A stretch of DNA of 64,000 nucleotides from Neoceratodus forsteri (taxonomy: Eukaryota > Chordata > Ceratodontiformes > Ceratodontidae): NCBI GenBank assembly GCA_016271365.2, contig CM028131.1:175278501-175342500 (forward strand), read 5' to 3'. The notes beneath the pieces were generated by a model. That model saw nothing but the letters and a program-made list of their open reading frames with translations, was not told the origin of the DNA and did no database searches. Shown piece by piece: positions 22,252-33,720 of the stretch. Position 1 is the first letter of the stretch. Each line of letters begins with the position of its first letter. The position numbers were made by a program, and so were the translations under genes.

Positions 22252-24020
22252 TTGTTCTGGGACAACCTAAAGGAGCTGAATGAAAAATCCAGGATGTCTC
22301 CCCCTACCCAGCTAACTGTCAACAATAATATCACCTCTGACCCACTCACAATAGCCAGCAGACTAAACAAAGCTTTTTCTGACCTAAGCACAGTTCTCCC
22401 TAACAACTTCTTCAACCCCATATCTATGACCTCAGAACCCAGCAATACCTACCCTTCCTTCTACCTCAGGGTTATTACTATGAGCAAGGCAAGTTCTTAC
22501 CTTAAAAAAGCCCTAGGGGGTTCCAACTACTGGAAAGACTCCTTTGACATGAAAATCCTTAACTTGGTACTGGATCATGTGCTTCCCCCCACTAACTGAT
22601 CTCCTTAACCTCTCCCTATGCCTAGGGCAGTTCCCAACTGACTGGAAGGTAGCCACCATCACACCAATACTAAAGAGTGGGGACCCCACTTTACCCAATA
22701 ATTACAGGCCCAACTCCATACTCCCTCCCCTCTCAAAAGCCCTGGAAAAAAATGTTGCCACACAACTCACAGACTACCTGTTTGAGGACGACATCCTATG
22801 TAGGGAACAGCATGGCTTTAGAGCTGGTCACAGCACAACTACTGCCCTCATAGAGTCCTCCAACTCACTGCACAATGCCCTAGATAAGAAGCTGCTAATG
22901 GAAGCCATATTCATAGACCTGTCAAAAGCATTTGACACAGTCTCCCACACTCTGCTACTAAATACTCTCCGCCGCACAGGCCTGTCCCCTGGACCCATAG
23001 CTTGGTTCACAAGCTACCTCAGAGATAGGTTCCAATGTGTGAAGATAAAAAGCACCCTCTCACCTACCCTACCAGTCTACTCGGGGTTCCCCCAGGGCTC
23101 CATCCTTGGCTCACTGCTATTCAGCATCTTCCGGAATACCCTGCCTAAAACCTGTCCATGTAGCCTTCTGCTCTATGTAGATGATGTGGTAATGTATGTC
23201 TCCCACTCAGATCTCACAATCCTTCAATCCACCCTACAACTTGCCTTCAACCACGTTGAAAACTGGTTCACTGACCACAGACTCGTGGTCAATATAAAAA
23301 AGACTAAAGCAATGCTCTTTTCCCATCGCCAGAGTAAGGACTTCAATGTTCAGCTAACAATCATTTCCAAAACCCATCTCCCACTGGAACAGGTCCACAC
23401 ACATATAAATATCTAGGCATTACCTTCGATCCTAATCTATCATTCCACACTCACATTAGTAATCTTTCCTCTGCCTTAAATTTGCGCACAGGTCTACTGT
23501 ATCGGCACAAAGCCTGACTACCACCAGAGGCCCTACATCTTGCCATTACCTCCTCTGTCCTCTCTCTTGTAGACTATGGACTACCTACCTACTCGGCCAC
23601 TGACCACACTGCACTAAATAAAATCCACCTAGCCATTCATAAAGCCTGTAGGCTCCTTACTAGAGTGGATAAGCGTACCCACAGCTGTACCCTGTATGAG
23701 CTAACAAAAATCCTCACCCTAGATGAAAGACTACGTTATCAAACATGTCTCCTTACAAAGAAAATCCAGCTAGGCCTTACTCCCACTGGAGTCTCTGCCT
23801 CCCTCCATGTTGCACATACCTCAGCAAACACCCGCACAGCAGATAAATTAACATGGGCTGTTCCTAGGGTCACAACCACCCTTGCACGATGGTCTTTCTC
23901 CCACAGAGTGCCATCCTGGTACAATGAGCTCCCCCCTGGCCATCACCTCTATTTCCAGATTAGGCTCCTTCAAAACAGCCCTAAAAAAACACATAATCTC
24001 AACCCATCACTGTCATTGTT
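22252..24020 (+). pseudogene. 2A-like LINE reverse transcriptase and C-terminal domain
   Basis: The frames read TPILKSGDPTLPNNYRPNSI, EQHGFRAGHSTTTALIE, IFIDLSKAFDTVSH, SGFPQGSILGSLLF, then YVDDVVMYVS at the catalytic site (YVDD instead of YADD) and HRLVVNIKKTKAMLF. They continue past a stop near 23416 with YKYLGITFDPNL, then SLVDYGLPTYS, LNKIHLAIHKACRLLT and TKILTLDERLRYQ. A one-base slip at 22577-22599 separates the first block. Confidence 0.75.
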
Positions 24021-24499
24021 CCTAATAAGTAAAGAAATCTGTCTACGGATGGCGAGATGCTGGGTTAATAGATATACTTTTTGCACTGTTGCTTCTGTGC
24101 GCTAATGACAATGTTGGTATCCCGACTGCGTGTGTTACCTGCTAGCATATAGGCCATACCTTAGTATTGATTGTACTGTTCACTGACTTTCACAAGCTCC
24201 GCTCAGGACTTGTATAGCTTCCCTACTGTAGGACTAACAGCATTGCTCATACCCTGTTGTTATCTTGTCTCCATCCCCACTGTAATATGGTTTACTTTAT
24301 ATATTGCCAATACCCTGTCGGTAGTCTCCTTCCTTACTCTCACTGTAATACTGTATTATGAATGCCTATTGTTCTGTATTGTACCTGATGAGGAGCCTTT
24401 GGAAATGAGTCTCTGACTCAAAGTTGTAATCCGACATTCTCAATAAATAAATAAATAAAATAATACTCTGCTTGTGACATTAAAGGTATTCCCACAGTA

Positions 24500-25018
24500 G
24501 CAGATGGTGATGTCACAAAAGAGCATTATAATTTCAAATAGGGATCAAGCCATAGAGGCAGAAAAACTCTAAGGGACAAAGATTTAGTTTTAGTAGGAAT
24601 TTCTTCAGTAATAAATTATGGGGAGGAGAAATCTATAGAATATATATTAAATATAAGCTGAATTGTGCCTAATACTATGTTTACCGAAGTTTTCCTAATG
24701 CCGTCAGCAGCTCTTTAAACAAATTACAAAGTGAAACTGTACACTCCCCTAACATCTTGATACAAAGTGTGTAGCACTAGATTATGCAGATGATTTAGTA
24801 GTACTTTCCTTGTCTCCCAAGGGTCTACATTATCAAAAGTGATAGTAGAGTAAATGGTATGATTTATCAAAGAAATACACCTACTGTAACTGGGAACATT
24901 TTTTTATTTTAATGATAAATGAAGCAAACACATTCTGCATGGGTTCAACTAAACTCAAACTTCACATGGACTTCAAATATTTTAATAGACTGTATTTGGG
25001 GAATAAAATGAGAGCACC
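24500..25018 (+). pseudogene. Old LINE reverse-transcriptase fragment with YADD box
   Basis: At about 24775-24830 the plus strand reads LDYADDLVVLSLSPKGLHYQ, followed by YCNWEHFFILMINEANTFCMG, which is the catalytic box and the following strand. The style differs from CR1, L2 and L1 copies nearby. It has the position and orientation expected for the downstream half of the fragment at 16586-17080, with 7.4 kb of younger LINEs between. Confidence 0.4.
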
Positions 25019-25022
25019 TCTA

Positions 25023-25100
25023 GCTGGCCATTTGGTGTAGTGGCTAAAGCCACTGTCTACTGAGCTGGTGGACCCTGGTTCAGGTCCTGCTGAAGGATAC
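25023..25100 (+). mobile_element. tRNA-derived SINE head
   Basis: Contains an RNA polymerase III A box (tggtgtagtgg, 25033-25043) and B box (ggttcaggtcc, 25077-25087) with tRNA-like spacing of about 33 bp between boxes. Only the tRNA-like head is visible; a second SINE follows directly. Not a functional tRNA, because the cloverleaf is not complete. Confidence 0.6.
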
Positions 25101-25107
25101 ATTTTTT

Positions 25108-25312
25108 GGGAGGCAGTATAGCGCAGAGGTTTAAGGGTCTGAGCTGCAAATCTAGAGACCTGGGTTTGAATCCCACAGCCCCCACTTGCATACTGTGTGA
25201 CCCTGAGCAAGTCACTTAACTTCCCATTGCTCCCAGGTCGCACCTGTAAACAAGCTTTCAGCTTAGTGTTCCACTCCTGGTTAAACAACTGAAAAAAAGA
25301 CACCGATTAAGG
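25108..25312 (+). mobile_element. tRNA-derived SINE with MIR/L2-like core
   Basis: The A box tagcgcagagg lies at 25119-25129 and the B box ggtttgaatccc at 25163-25174. The core at 25194-25233 (tgtgtgaccctgagcaag, then tcacttaac) is the signature shared by MIR and related CORE-SINEs. The 3' part ends in an A-rich tail at about 25290. Its 3' end may be recognised by L2-type reverse transcriptase, as known for MIR. Confidence 0.8.
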
Positions 25313-25319
25313 CTTGCAA

Positions 25320-26285
25320 TAGTAAACTTAATATTTCCTGTTTTGTGGACTTTTACATGCATGCTATATCAGCAAATGAGGACATGATGTGTCAGCACCC
25401 TTTAGGCTCCATAATATGCCTGTCTGCTTGATCAGAACTTTAACGAAAAAAGTTTCAACAAGGTGTGAACTACCCCATTCACCTTCAGTTAGCTTTGCAA
25501 ACTGTCTAAGTTGTAATGCAGGGCTTTTCCTTTTAAACCACATTCAATTTGTGTGTTTCTAGAGAGTTTTTTTTTTTTTTAGGAAATATGTATTTTCAGC
25601 ATAGAGATACATGGTATAAGTTGGTGATGTTACATCATGTTCTCATATGCTAAAGCAGCTCTCGCGGACAATGAGATTTCAAAAACCATAAAATGGAGAC
25701 TCCCATGATTGCTACAGGGGGGCTAACATGCACAGTGAAAATAAACTAAATCAAACAAGTATATCCCTAACAGTTGCATGAAAAGAGTGGTCTGCTAACA
25801 TGGAAACAAATAAAATTTACAAGATATGAGGGTGTAGTTTTCCTTTAAGAGGTCATCACAAACCTGAGACACGTACATAAATTCATGCAACATATGGTCC
25901 CTCATGCATTATTGTAAAATGCATACACCTGAGATTTACCTCTGTTTTCCACAGCTGCACCTTTGCAAACTCAAGCCATATCCAAATTACATGAGCCCTG
26001 ATGAAACAGCTTGTGTGTTACATGTAATCCCTTCCCCTGTGGAGAACTGCTAGATGCGATTACCTTGCTTGTTCGACCGAGATGCAGGAATCCATTGGGA
26101 AGCCCTGAGAGCTATAGTTTAGCCTTTTGACCTGGCTAACAGCTACAGTAGAAGTTGAAGTTCTGAGTACATAGCGATTGAAGTAGCAAATGTTTTTTTC
26201 CTCGCTGTCTTAGAGTTTACATGTACTTTGAAATATTATTATCTGCTCCAAAGTAATGAACATAAAATACACTTCTGTAATGTTT
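25320..26285. other. Non-coding, nothing recognised
   Basis: Contains a T-run at about 25568-25580. No coding similarity, Pol III boxes or repeat matching elsewhere in the window was seen. Confidence 0.45.
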
Positions 26286-26289
26286 AATA

Positions 26290-27200
26290 AAAATTCTGTG
26301 GTCTAGCGCTTAGATTACTGACAGATAAACTCTAAGATCACAAGTTCAGCTATACCACAGCGTGATACTCACTATGACCTCTCTTCACAAACACGTCTCG
26401 GTTAGGGTCAAAAGGTGCATAACCAAGCCACATTGCCCCACACTTGTGGTGCCATGCATCATTTGCCATATTCCCATACCTGAGCCACCCAGCACCAGTG
26501 CTGCCCTCTGACCACTTAGCTGTGTGGGGGCCTGGTGGATCCAGCACAGCAATCATCCAGGGCCATCCAGTCAGATGACCCAACTGCCATGCAAATGGAT
26601 TCCTGCGCTGTGTGATATGGGGGAATTGTGGGATATGGACAGTCCTCCAGGGTCTGGTTTATCACTTAAAAAGCATTACAGGGTTGGGATTTTTAGCTCA
26701 TGACATGAATATATCCCAGCCCTCCTGGTATGCTCCAAGGGCTGCAGTGGCAGGTTGGGTGGGGGTGGCACAATGCTCACTGCCCTGTTTGGCTGGCAGG
26801 AGAGGGTGCATAGGAGGGTATGGTGGGTCTCAGCTAGCATAGCTGGAACCCATACCATGGACACCCCATCCACAGAAAAAGAGTCATGTGCATGGCACAT
26901 AGCCATGGCATACTCCCATCCACCCTCCCCACTGGGTCATGTGCACAGCCTGCACTTGGTGTGGGTCTGGGGGTGGGGAAAAGGCACAGAACCCCCCACC
27001 ATGCATGCTAAGATTTTCCACACTTCCTCCACTGTATGGCTGTTTGCTGTAAGTCAGCCTACGTGCCATGAATCTGGGGTGTGAATACTTCCGGAGACTT
27101 CATAAATAGAGGCCTATGTGACCTTTAAGTAAGTAATTTAGTGTCTCATTGATCCAATTCACCCGGCTGCAGAAATGGATAGAAGCAGAAACACACTGAA
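26290..27200 (+). mobile_element. MIR-like SINE interrupted by a DNA transposon
   Basis: The head at 26299-26356 has an A-box-like tctagcgcttag and a B-box-like agttcagctatacc. The core resumes at 27118 with tgacctttaagtaagtaatt, matching the tgtgacc...caagtcacttaac block of the intact SINE at 25194. The two halves are separated by a 739-bp insertion. Confidence 0.6.
26376..27114. mobile_element. 739-bp non-autonomous DNA transposon, Harbinger-like
   Basis: It splits the SINE. The left end (gacctctcttcacaaa) and the inverted right end (ggcctctatttatgaa) match at 12 of 16 positions, continuing into gtctcgg/gtctccgg. A TAT trinucleotide flanks both sides (26373-26375 and 27115-27117). A 3-bp duplication fits PIF/Harbinger, although that family prefers TWA. 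No transposase frame is present. Confidence 0.6.
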
Positions 27201-28077
27201 ACAAATGAGCTATAGCCACATAACTTGGCTATCCTGAGTAAATAAATTGTAAAATAGATGAAATAATTACAATTATGTGATGACATGCATACTGTAATAT
27301 AAATCTGTTACATTTTCATACAGTATTCACAGGCAGTGTTGAAAATGGAGAAAATCTACTGGGGAACCACCATCTTTCATATAGTATCAGACATACCTGA
27401 CAGAGGTCTAGAGATGTGTTCTCAATATATGTACCATTTTAACATGTTATTCATTCAGAGTTTTTGCTTGAAGTGTAAATGTTACAGTGGAACAGTCGTT
27501 CCCCATTTTACTCCTGGAACTGAGTCAGGCTCTTAATTGTACTCCTGGACCCGAGTTCCCCCCGGGTGTCCCACTTATTTCCACATACTGTTCACAGGTA
27601 TATATAAAGAATATGCACAGTATACTCCTGCCACAGGGGTGAAGTATAGAGATACTGCAGAAGGAAAGCTGGGTAATTTTCCACAGTATTGGCCATCATA
27701 AATTCATTCATGCCAATTCTCATGATATCATCCAAAATGCACAGCTCATTATCTGACCTCACCTCTTCCTTCTTTGTACTAAAATATGGCATTCCCATGC
27801 CCTGTTTTGATTTACTTGCCAGACAACTGAATGGCAGGCCTCCGGGCCAATCACAGGCTTCCTTTTCAAACATTGTTTCTGCACTCTAAGCCCCCAGTAT
27901 TTGGAAGGTGCACAAGCAACCCATATTTATGGAGGCAGGGACTAATCTGCCTTGCCTAACTGAATAAGCTATAGTGTTCTGCAGTGACAGGCCCACAAAT
28001 GTGCATTGGCTGGGGTGTGAGTGTAAACCCAGTGCAGATGTTTAACATCAGCCATGGAACTATGACATAGGTATTTG
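27201..28077. other. Non-coding, nothing recognised
   Basis: The minus-strand frame at 27592-27873 is the longest open frame but matches nothing I recognise. No Pol III boxes or terminal repeats were seen. Confidence 0.45.
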
Positions 28078-28665
28078 TATTTTGTATTTATTTACTTCAC
28101 CAGGAAAAGACTCCATTGAGCAAGCTCATTTACAAGGAGGTCCTGGGTAGGACAGCATGCATAGTTTAGAGGTAATGATACAGGATACATAAGTAGCAGA
28201 ATTCAGAAAGAAAAGTTGATACACTGAAATTCATATCACTGTTAGATATAAATCTGCAGCACTGATACAGAGTGCACGGTATACAAGATATAGCAATACA
28301 TATAAAACAGAAATAAGTTCACTGAATTCAGACAGCGATCACAGTGGGGACCATGACATACAATTAGTAACTGTACAACCTAACCACAAGAACAGGTTTC
28401 ATTACAGAAATTCTTAATGAGCACCCTAAACGTGCTTGATCTGATCATTGAGGTGAGTTTTAAAGAGGCTTGCAATGAGTTCCATACTGTGAGGATGAAG
28501 CACCTGGTTGTGGATTTTCCTATCTGTGTAGCATGGTTAGGAATGTCAAGGAATATGCAGTTATTTTTTTCTAAGGGAGTAGCTGCTGAGAGATAGATGG
28601 AAGAGTTCGGTAATGTGCCCTGGAAAAATCTTTTAGAAGTACCTCGTGTGCCCATATAGAGTATA
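28078..28665 (-). mobile_element. Minus-strand LINE 3' end
   Basis: The minus frame at 28380-28655 contains TRCFILTVWNSLQASLK and STFRVLIKNF, the CR1/L2-group ORF2 C-terminal tail (LWNSLP, then FK..L). The terminal 3' block at 28085-28150 is the reverse complement of the tail at 10790-10845 and is also found at 38683-38718. Confidence 0.6.
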
Positions 28666-28669
28666 CAAA

Positions 28670-29434
28670 CTCAGTAGTCTCCTGGTAGTTAAGGAGGGCC
28701 CACTAACTGTGTCATACAAAACACAGAAGATTGTCATTGTAAACCAGGTGATTTAAATGACTGAACAAGCAAAGGTACTTTTGTGGGGCAGGGGATTGGA
28801 AATCATGGCCATAACCTAACCTGCAACTTTTAACTTGCAACTTTTGTTCTTGAATCCATGGAGGAACAGCTACAGTATGAGAAGGAGTTCATGCTGAAGA
28901 AAAGGAAGCTGAGGTAGGACAGGATCTCAGTCCTCTGCATATGCATCAGTATTGGCAAGTTGGAACAGGCAGATATGTTAAATCTGGTGTTCAGCAAGAA
29001 GCAGGTACATGCCCTGAGGCTTTGGGGTGCCAGATTCAGAGGTTATGTTGGGAGGCACTTCTTCTCCCAGCAGGTGGTGAGCCTAGGCACAATAGCCTAC
29101 AAGTGTAGACAATGGACAGAGCCCCTTCCCGGGTATAATTATTGGAAATGTGAATGAGGCCTTCCAGATGGAGCTGTTCACAAAGACAGTCTGTACACAG
29201 TAGTGGTGCACATTATCAACTCATTCATGTTTACACATCAAGGAAAGTGCCCTGCGCAGACATGCATGAGTGCAACAAAATCATGTCTCCCCGCTCTTCA
29301 CCATGCAAATGTCAAGGCAATTTTAATTTTACAGCACCAGTCTTAAAGGCTCCTAAAGAATATCAGAGCAAAATAGAAAGCATATTGCTTGAATAATTGA
29401 AAATTATGGCAAAAACAGTAAAGAAACAATAATC
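28670..29434. other. Unassigned stretch with a weak open frame
   Basis: The plus strand from about 28860 to 29157 reads openly in parts (QLQYEKEFMLKKRKLR, then LVFSKKQVHALRLW). I do not recognise the family. It may be a decayed transposon gene. Confidence 0.3.
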
Positions 29435-30002
29435 ATAATTTAATTTTAAAAAATGGGAGTTTAAAGTAGATTTAAAACTATCCATCGAAGTGATCCACAT
29501 TCATGAGGTGGCAACATATTTCAAATCAAAGGTGCCACCACCCTGAAAGTCCAGTCAACAGACAATGTCATACAATACCAGGGAGCAAAATGAAGACCCT
29601 CCTTCGGAGAGCAGAGAGGGCAGATGGGGTTGTATACAGTCAGGAGACCTTTCAGGTTGCCAGGACCCAAACTGTGGATGGCCTTGTACAGTATGTTAAC
29701 AAGTACATCTTAATGTTTATGCACTGCCAAACTGGCAGCTAGATCATGGAGCACTGTCATGATATGTTCCGATCAAGGTTTCCCAGCACTCAGCTGTGCT
29801 ACTGTATTCTGAACTAGCTGCAGGCAGTATAACAGCCCTGTAAGCAACCCTGTGATCAGGCATTGCAGTGATCCAGTTTTGATATGACAAAGTCATGCAC
29901 TAGCACCAGGTCTGGAGCACCCACCTACCTCCCCACACATGGCTAACAAGATCTATGTGCACTGTTATCAAAATATCAGCGACTTACTTTCAAATGCATA
30001 TA

Positions 30003-30590
30003 TAACGATGCAGCTAAATTAAATTCCTCCCGTGAAGTGGATACGAAGTGGCCCACTTTGGGTTAGCATTTCGCTACGCGAAGTGCCCATTTAAAACCCT
30101 CACTTCACCACTTTGTGTTGTAATTACGACTTCATGTTGCTCACTCCGCCTTACTTCACTTTAAGGTGGAGTGACAATTCACAGGCAGCCCACACACATC
30201 ACATGGCTTACACAGTGTAGGTCACATGCTTCAGGCAGGCAGTGACTCGTGCTTAAAAAAGAGTTTCACTTTCGCCTTGTGGTAGGAGAAAGAGGTTGTA
30301 TGTAGAGATGCAGTGAAGTTAAATCCCGCCAGTGAAGTAGATGCAAAGTAGACCACATCATGTTACTTTATGGCTATGCAAAGTGCCCATTGAAAGCATT
30401 ACCTCACCACTTCGCCTTGTGATGATGGTGATAATGACTTTGTGTTGCTCACTCCGCCTTTAAGGGTGGAGTGAGAATTTACAGGTAGCCCACACACATT
30501 GCATGGCTTACACAGTCTGGGTCACAAGCTTCAACAGGCAGGAAGTGAATCGTGCTTGAAAGAGAGTTTCACTGCAGCAGCAGCCCCTGG
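30003..30590 (+). repeat. Tandem duplication of the transposon end, 300-bp period
   Basis: The unit at 30003-30302 is repeated at 30303-30590 with moderate divergence. Shared landmarks are gatgcag, the 'cgaagtgcccatt' and 'gctcactccgcctt' blocks, 'ggcttacacagt', and 'gtgcttgaaagagagtttcact'. Corresponding starts are exactly 300 bp apart. Reverse-complement relatives lie at 33030-33247, the opposite end. Confidence 0.75.
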
Positions 30591-30635
30591 CTCCAACAAC
30601 ACCTGTCCCCCCCCCCGCCTATACCTGGTTTTCCC

Positions 30636-31114
30636 GCACCTCATTAGTGTGGGAGTTCTTTACTACACTGCTTGGGGACAGTAGTGTAGTGAAATGTAAT
30701 CAGTGTGGTATGGAGGTGTGCCATGGCCCCAAAGGAACTCACCTTGGCACAGGTAGTCAGCACAACTACCTGTACAACCACCACTGTGTACAATGGCAGG
30801 CCAAGGTTGCACAACAGGACAGTAATGCACCTGCTGGCCCTGCTGGGAAAGAGGGGGCAGCACGGCATCCACCTGCATGTGGTGGTGTGAAGTGGGGAAG
30901 AGCCATGGATCAAGCAGCTACTCCACACCACAACCTGCAGCAGATGACGGTGGCAATCCTGTCTAACTACTTGCCACACATTTGGGCCTGATGTGGAGTG
31001 AGTTGGAGGCTGTTAACCACCATCTTGACAATGCTGAGCAGCAGTTGGAGCGAATTGAGGGGCACCAGCTACAAATTATGGGGATGCTGTCCCATCAGAA
31101 CACTGATCATTAGT
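30636..31114 (+). pseudogene. BED zinc-finger protein with coiled-coil tail, from the hAT-like element
   Basis: The frame at 30647-30991 begins with VWEFF, then KCNQCGMEV (C-x2-C), then THLGTGSQHNYLYNHH. This is the BED-finger pattern (aromatic start, C-x2-C, then H-x3-5-H), a DNA-binding domain common at the N-terminus of hAT transposases. After a one-base overlap (TGATG at 30989-30993) a second frame reads LEAVNHHLDNAEQQLERIEGH, which looks like a coiled coil, to a stop near 31112. No DDE catalytic core or hAT dimerisation domain follows. It is either a truncated transposase or a separate accessory protein. Confidence 0.6.
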
Positions 31115-31139
31115 TTTATTTTGTCCTTGCACCCACCGC

Positions 31140-31312
31140 CCTCTGTGTAAAAAATAGTTCCTGATGTTGCTCCTGATCCGTTTCCCCCTTTATCTTCAAA
31201 TTTTGGGCCCTTCCTCATGTACCTCTCTTTTTTTGGATGATGCTTCCCTCTTGTACGTTGTTGATTCCCTTTCGGTACTTGATATTTTCTAACGTGCTCC
31301 CCCGGTCATCAT
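31140..31312 (-). mobile_element. CR1 3'-region fragment, minus strand
   Basis: The block 'gttcctgatgttgctcctgatcc...ttcccttcggtacttgatattt' resembles the CR1 tail at 57205-57360 ('taacacccccttacatcacccc...ttattcccttcacatatttga') in order and spacing. Weakly conserved. Confidence 0.35.
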
Positions 31313-31449
31313 CATCATCAAAAGGAACTGCTACATCACAACTTTTTTGAAGAGGGGAGGATTTAACACCAACAAACCCAGACACAGTCACCTGGACTTT
31401 CTTTTTCTCCAGTTCCCAATCAGCGTATCATCAGAACTGAAAAAAAAAA

Positions 31450-31768
31450 CATTTAACTGCTGTGCTTCATGAACTCTGTCATTCCCAATGTAACCCTGTA
31501 CCTTTTAGTCCTATACGGCATTGTTTGTATATTTTATTGTACTACATGTCCTAAGTCTAACAGCTGCCACTGTTGTTGAGTTGTATGTCCAATGATTACT
31601 GTACAATTACATTGTACACCTGTACGCAATGTCCTACTCTGTATCTCTTGATTGTACTTGTTCAGCTCTATGTAACTAACTCCGGGTCGCCCCTGAAAAA
31701 GAGACCCTCGAGGCCCAGTGGGCTTACCCAGTTAGCAAAATTTAATAAAAAATAAATAAATAAATAAG
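31450..31768 (+). mobile_element. LINE 3' UTR with (AATA)n tail
   Basis: The terminal part (31678-31745: ctccgggtcgcccctgaaaaagagacc, then gtgggcttacccagttagcaaaa) matches the tail at 2530-2595 and ends in aataaaaa(taaa)n at 31742-31768. A short, strongly 5'-truncated insertion inside the hAT-like element. Confidence 0.6.
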
Positions 31769-33720
31769 AACATGATTTGTCTCATGATGAGTGACTGGTG
31801 TGACATGACTAATGAACTGTATGCAAATACCTACAGATGTACTTCCCTGACCTGTACCACCCCAAACACATTGACTTGAAAACGCATATTAATTAGTACA
31901 ATGTTCAAGCCAAGATACTACAAAAAAGGGTACATGCAACTCACAACCCAAAAACTTAAAGTTTTGTAATTAGTGAATCACTGTGACCATGAAGATGAAA
32001 ACGCAATTTACATCATAAGTGACTAGCGATGATCACCCTAACTTAAAAACTCACATTAACGAGTACAATGTTCACTCCAAGATATACACCACATGGTGCT
32101 CTGAAGGGAAGACAAACAAACAACTGTGATTTAAGTTACAGATGGAGATTGGGCCCTGAAGAGATGCAAACGCACAGACAGATTAAGATTGTGGTGCACA
32201 CTCAAGAGATGCAGGCGCAAAGGCACAACAATACCACCTTAACCAGTGCTCACAAGTCACAAATCCAAATCTAGAAAAGAATACCTTTTGCCAGTTGGGG
32301 GGGAGCAGTGAACTGAAGTAACAGTCCACTACCAAGGTACCACAAAGCAGTACACAATGACACAGGTGCGGTGGATAGCAGGTTCGCAGTGCTGCAATTA
32401 TTGTGTGGCACAATAAAATGTGTCTGATTTGATGGCACGCATCGTGCACACACTCACACATGAACTACAGGTAATGTACAGCAAATTAAAAACTTCAGTA
32501 ATATAACCAAATCTTTTAAATAAATTGAAATTATGCACTGCTGCACCACAGCAATCAGCATAAAAATGTCACAAATTACTGAAAATATTACTGTGTGTAC
32601 AATAACACATTTATACAAGAAAAATATTACCAAAACAGAAAGACTGCCTTTCTCCCAGTTTATCTAACTCCCTCCACCACAGATACACCCTGCCCCCAAG
32701 AACACTTCGGGTGTCTGTTACTACACAGACTGAATGTTCTAAATTAACATTCAAAATCCACACACACAAACAAACACTGGATGATATGAGCACAGGAGGG
32801 TTTCCTACAATCGATGTACTAAATTTTGAGCAAATAAAATGTCTTGAAAAGGGTTTTTTAACAGCTTTTAGAGGGTTTGAATTGCAGAGCTCTGAGAGAA
32901 AACTGTCTCCAGTGACCACTACACACATTACACAGAACTGAGGCTGTGCAGAACAATCTAGAGCCCATGTGACCTGCAATCCCATGAATCACTTTAAATT
33001 TGCCTTGGAGCTCACCAACAAGGTGAAGTGAAGCGAAGTACTTTGGTTTCTATGTACTTTGCATTAAAATTGGTGCAGAAGTGGTTGGGGGAAGGTGGAG
33101 TAATGAGAAGTCATTATTTTCAATGGACTTTGCAATCCTCATTATCACGCAAAGTACTCCACTTCGGGTTGCAGATTACTTCGCGGATTCAGCATTACTC
33201 TGTGAATTGCTTCGCAGAGTGAATTTTGCCCACTTTGCCCACCTCTATGCATATACAAAAATGTGACATCAGGGCAAAACATCAGTGCCTGTGTGTGGCT
33301 CCTCTTAAAGAAGGCAAGATGCACACACACTTTTCAGCACTGCCCTGGTTTGACCAGTAACAACTTTGTCTTTGCTGAACTGAGGCTGTGCCAGGTGGGG
33401 CAATCCAATGATGTGTTTTATCAAGATGCAGATTTAGCACAGACCATCAGCCCCATTTGGTTCACAAGACAGGTACTACTGGGTGTCATCAGCACAGCAA
33501 TTAGATCCCAGACTGTAACATCTAGTGATTTCCCACAATAACAGCATGTGCATAGTAAGCAACGCAGAGGCAAGGATTAAATCTTGAGATACTCTACATC
33601 ATAGTGCAATGGTCACTGAGATATGACTACTGAAACCACCTTCTGCACCCTGCCTGTGATTTAGGTTTCAAACCACCACAGCACCATACTAGTGAGTCCA
33701 AATTTTTAAGATGAAAATGA

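Larger units (their letters stand above)
20580..24462 (+). mobile_element. Near full-length CR1/L2-group LINE with 2A-like N-terminus
   Basis: A C-rich 5' leader with a tatata element near 20622 precedes an ORF2 with endonuclease, reverse transcriptase and C-terminal domain. The 3' end has 'ctgactcaaagttgtaat' and a terminal (aaat)n at 24440-24460, typical of L2-like tails. I cannot assign the clade firmly (CR1, L2, Crack and Kiri are all possible). It is degraded by about a dozen stops or frameshifts. Confidence 0.75.
30003..33247. mobile_element. hAT-like DNA transposon with 8-bp target duplication
   Basis: The octamer tgcatata occurs directly before (29995-30002) and directly after (33248-33255) this interval, inside an L2 copy that is otherwise continuous. 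The ends are related in inverted orientation: left taacgatgcagctaaatt, right (reverse complement) tagaggtgggcaaagtgg. An 8-bp duplication and a TAGAGRTG-like terminus fit the hAT superfamily. It contains a BED-finger reading frame but also later insertions (LINE tails at 31140-31768). No catalytic transposase domain was found. Confidence 0.7.
29435..33720 (-). mobile_element. Old L2 LINE split by a hAT-like insertion
   Basis: Positions 29440-29994 and 33256-33720 together follow the same order as the L2 at 11580-12640. Matches include 'taaaactatc.atcgaag', 'cctttcaggt.gcc', 'tctgaactagctgcaggcagtat' and 'ctgggtgtcatcagcacagcaat'. Both halves are minus strand and run continuously across the inserted element at 30003-33247. 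It is heavily decayed, with no usable frame. Confidence 0.7.

Noticed and set aside
25023..25175. Possible functional tRNA genes
   Set aside because: A and B boxes are present but acceptor and anticodon stems do not form properly; the MIR-like core identifies SINEs.
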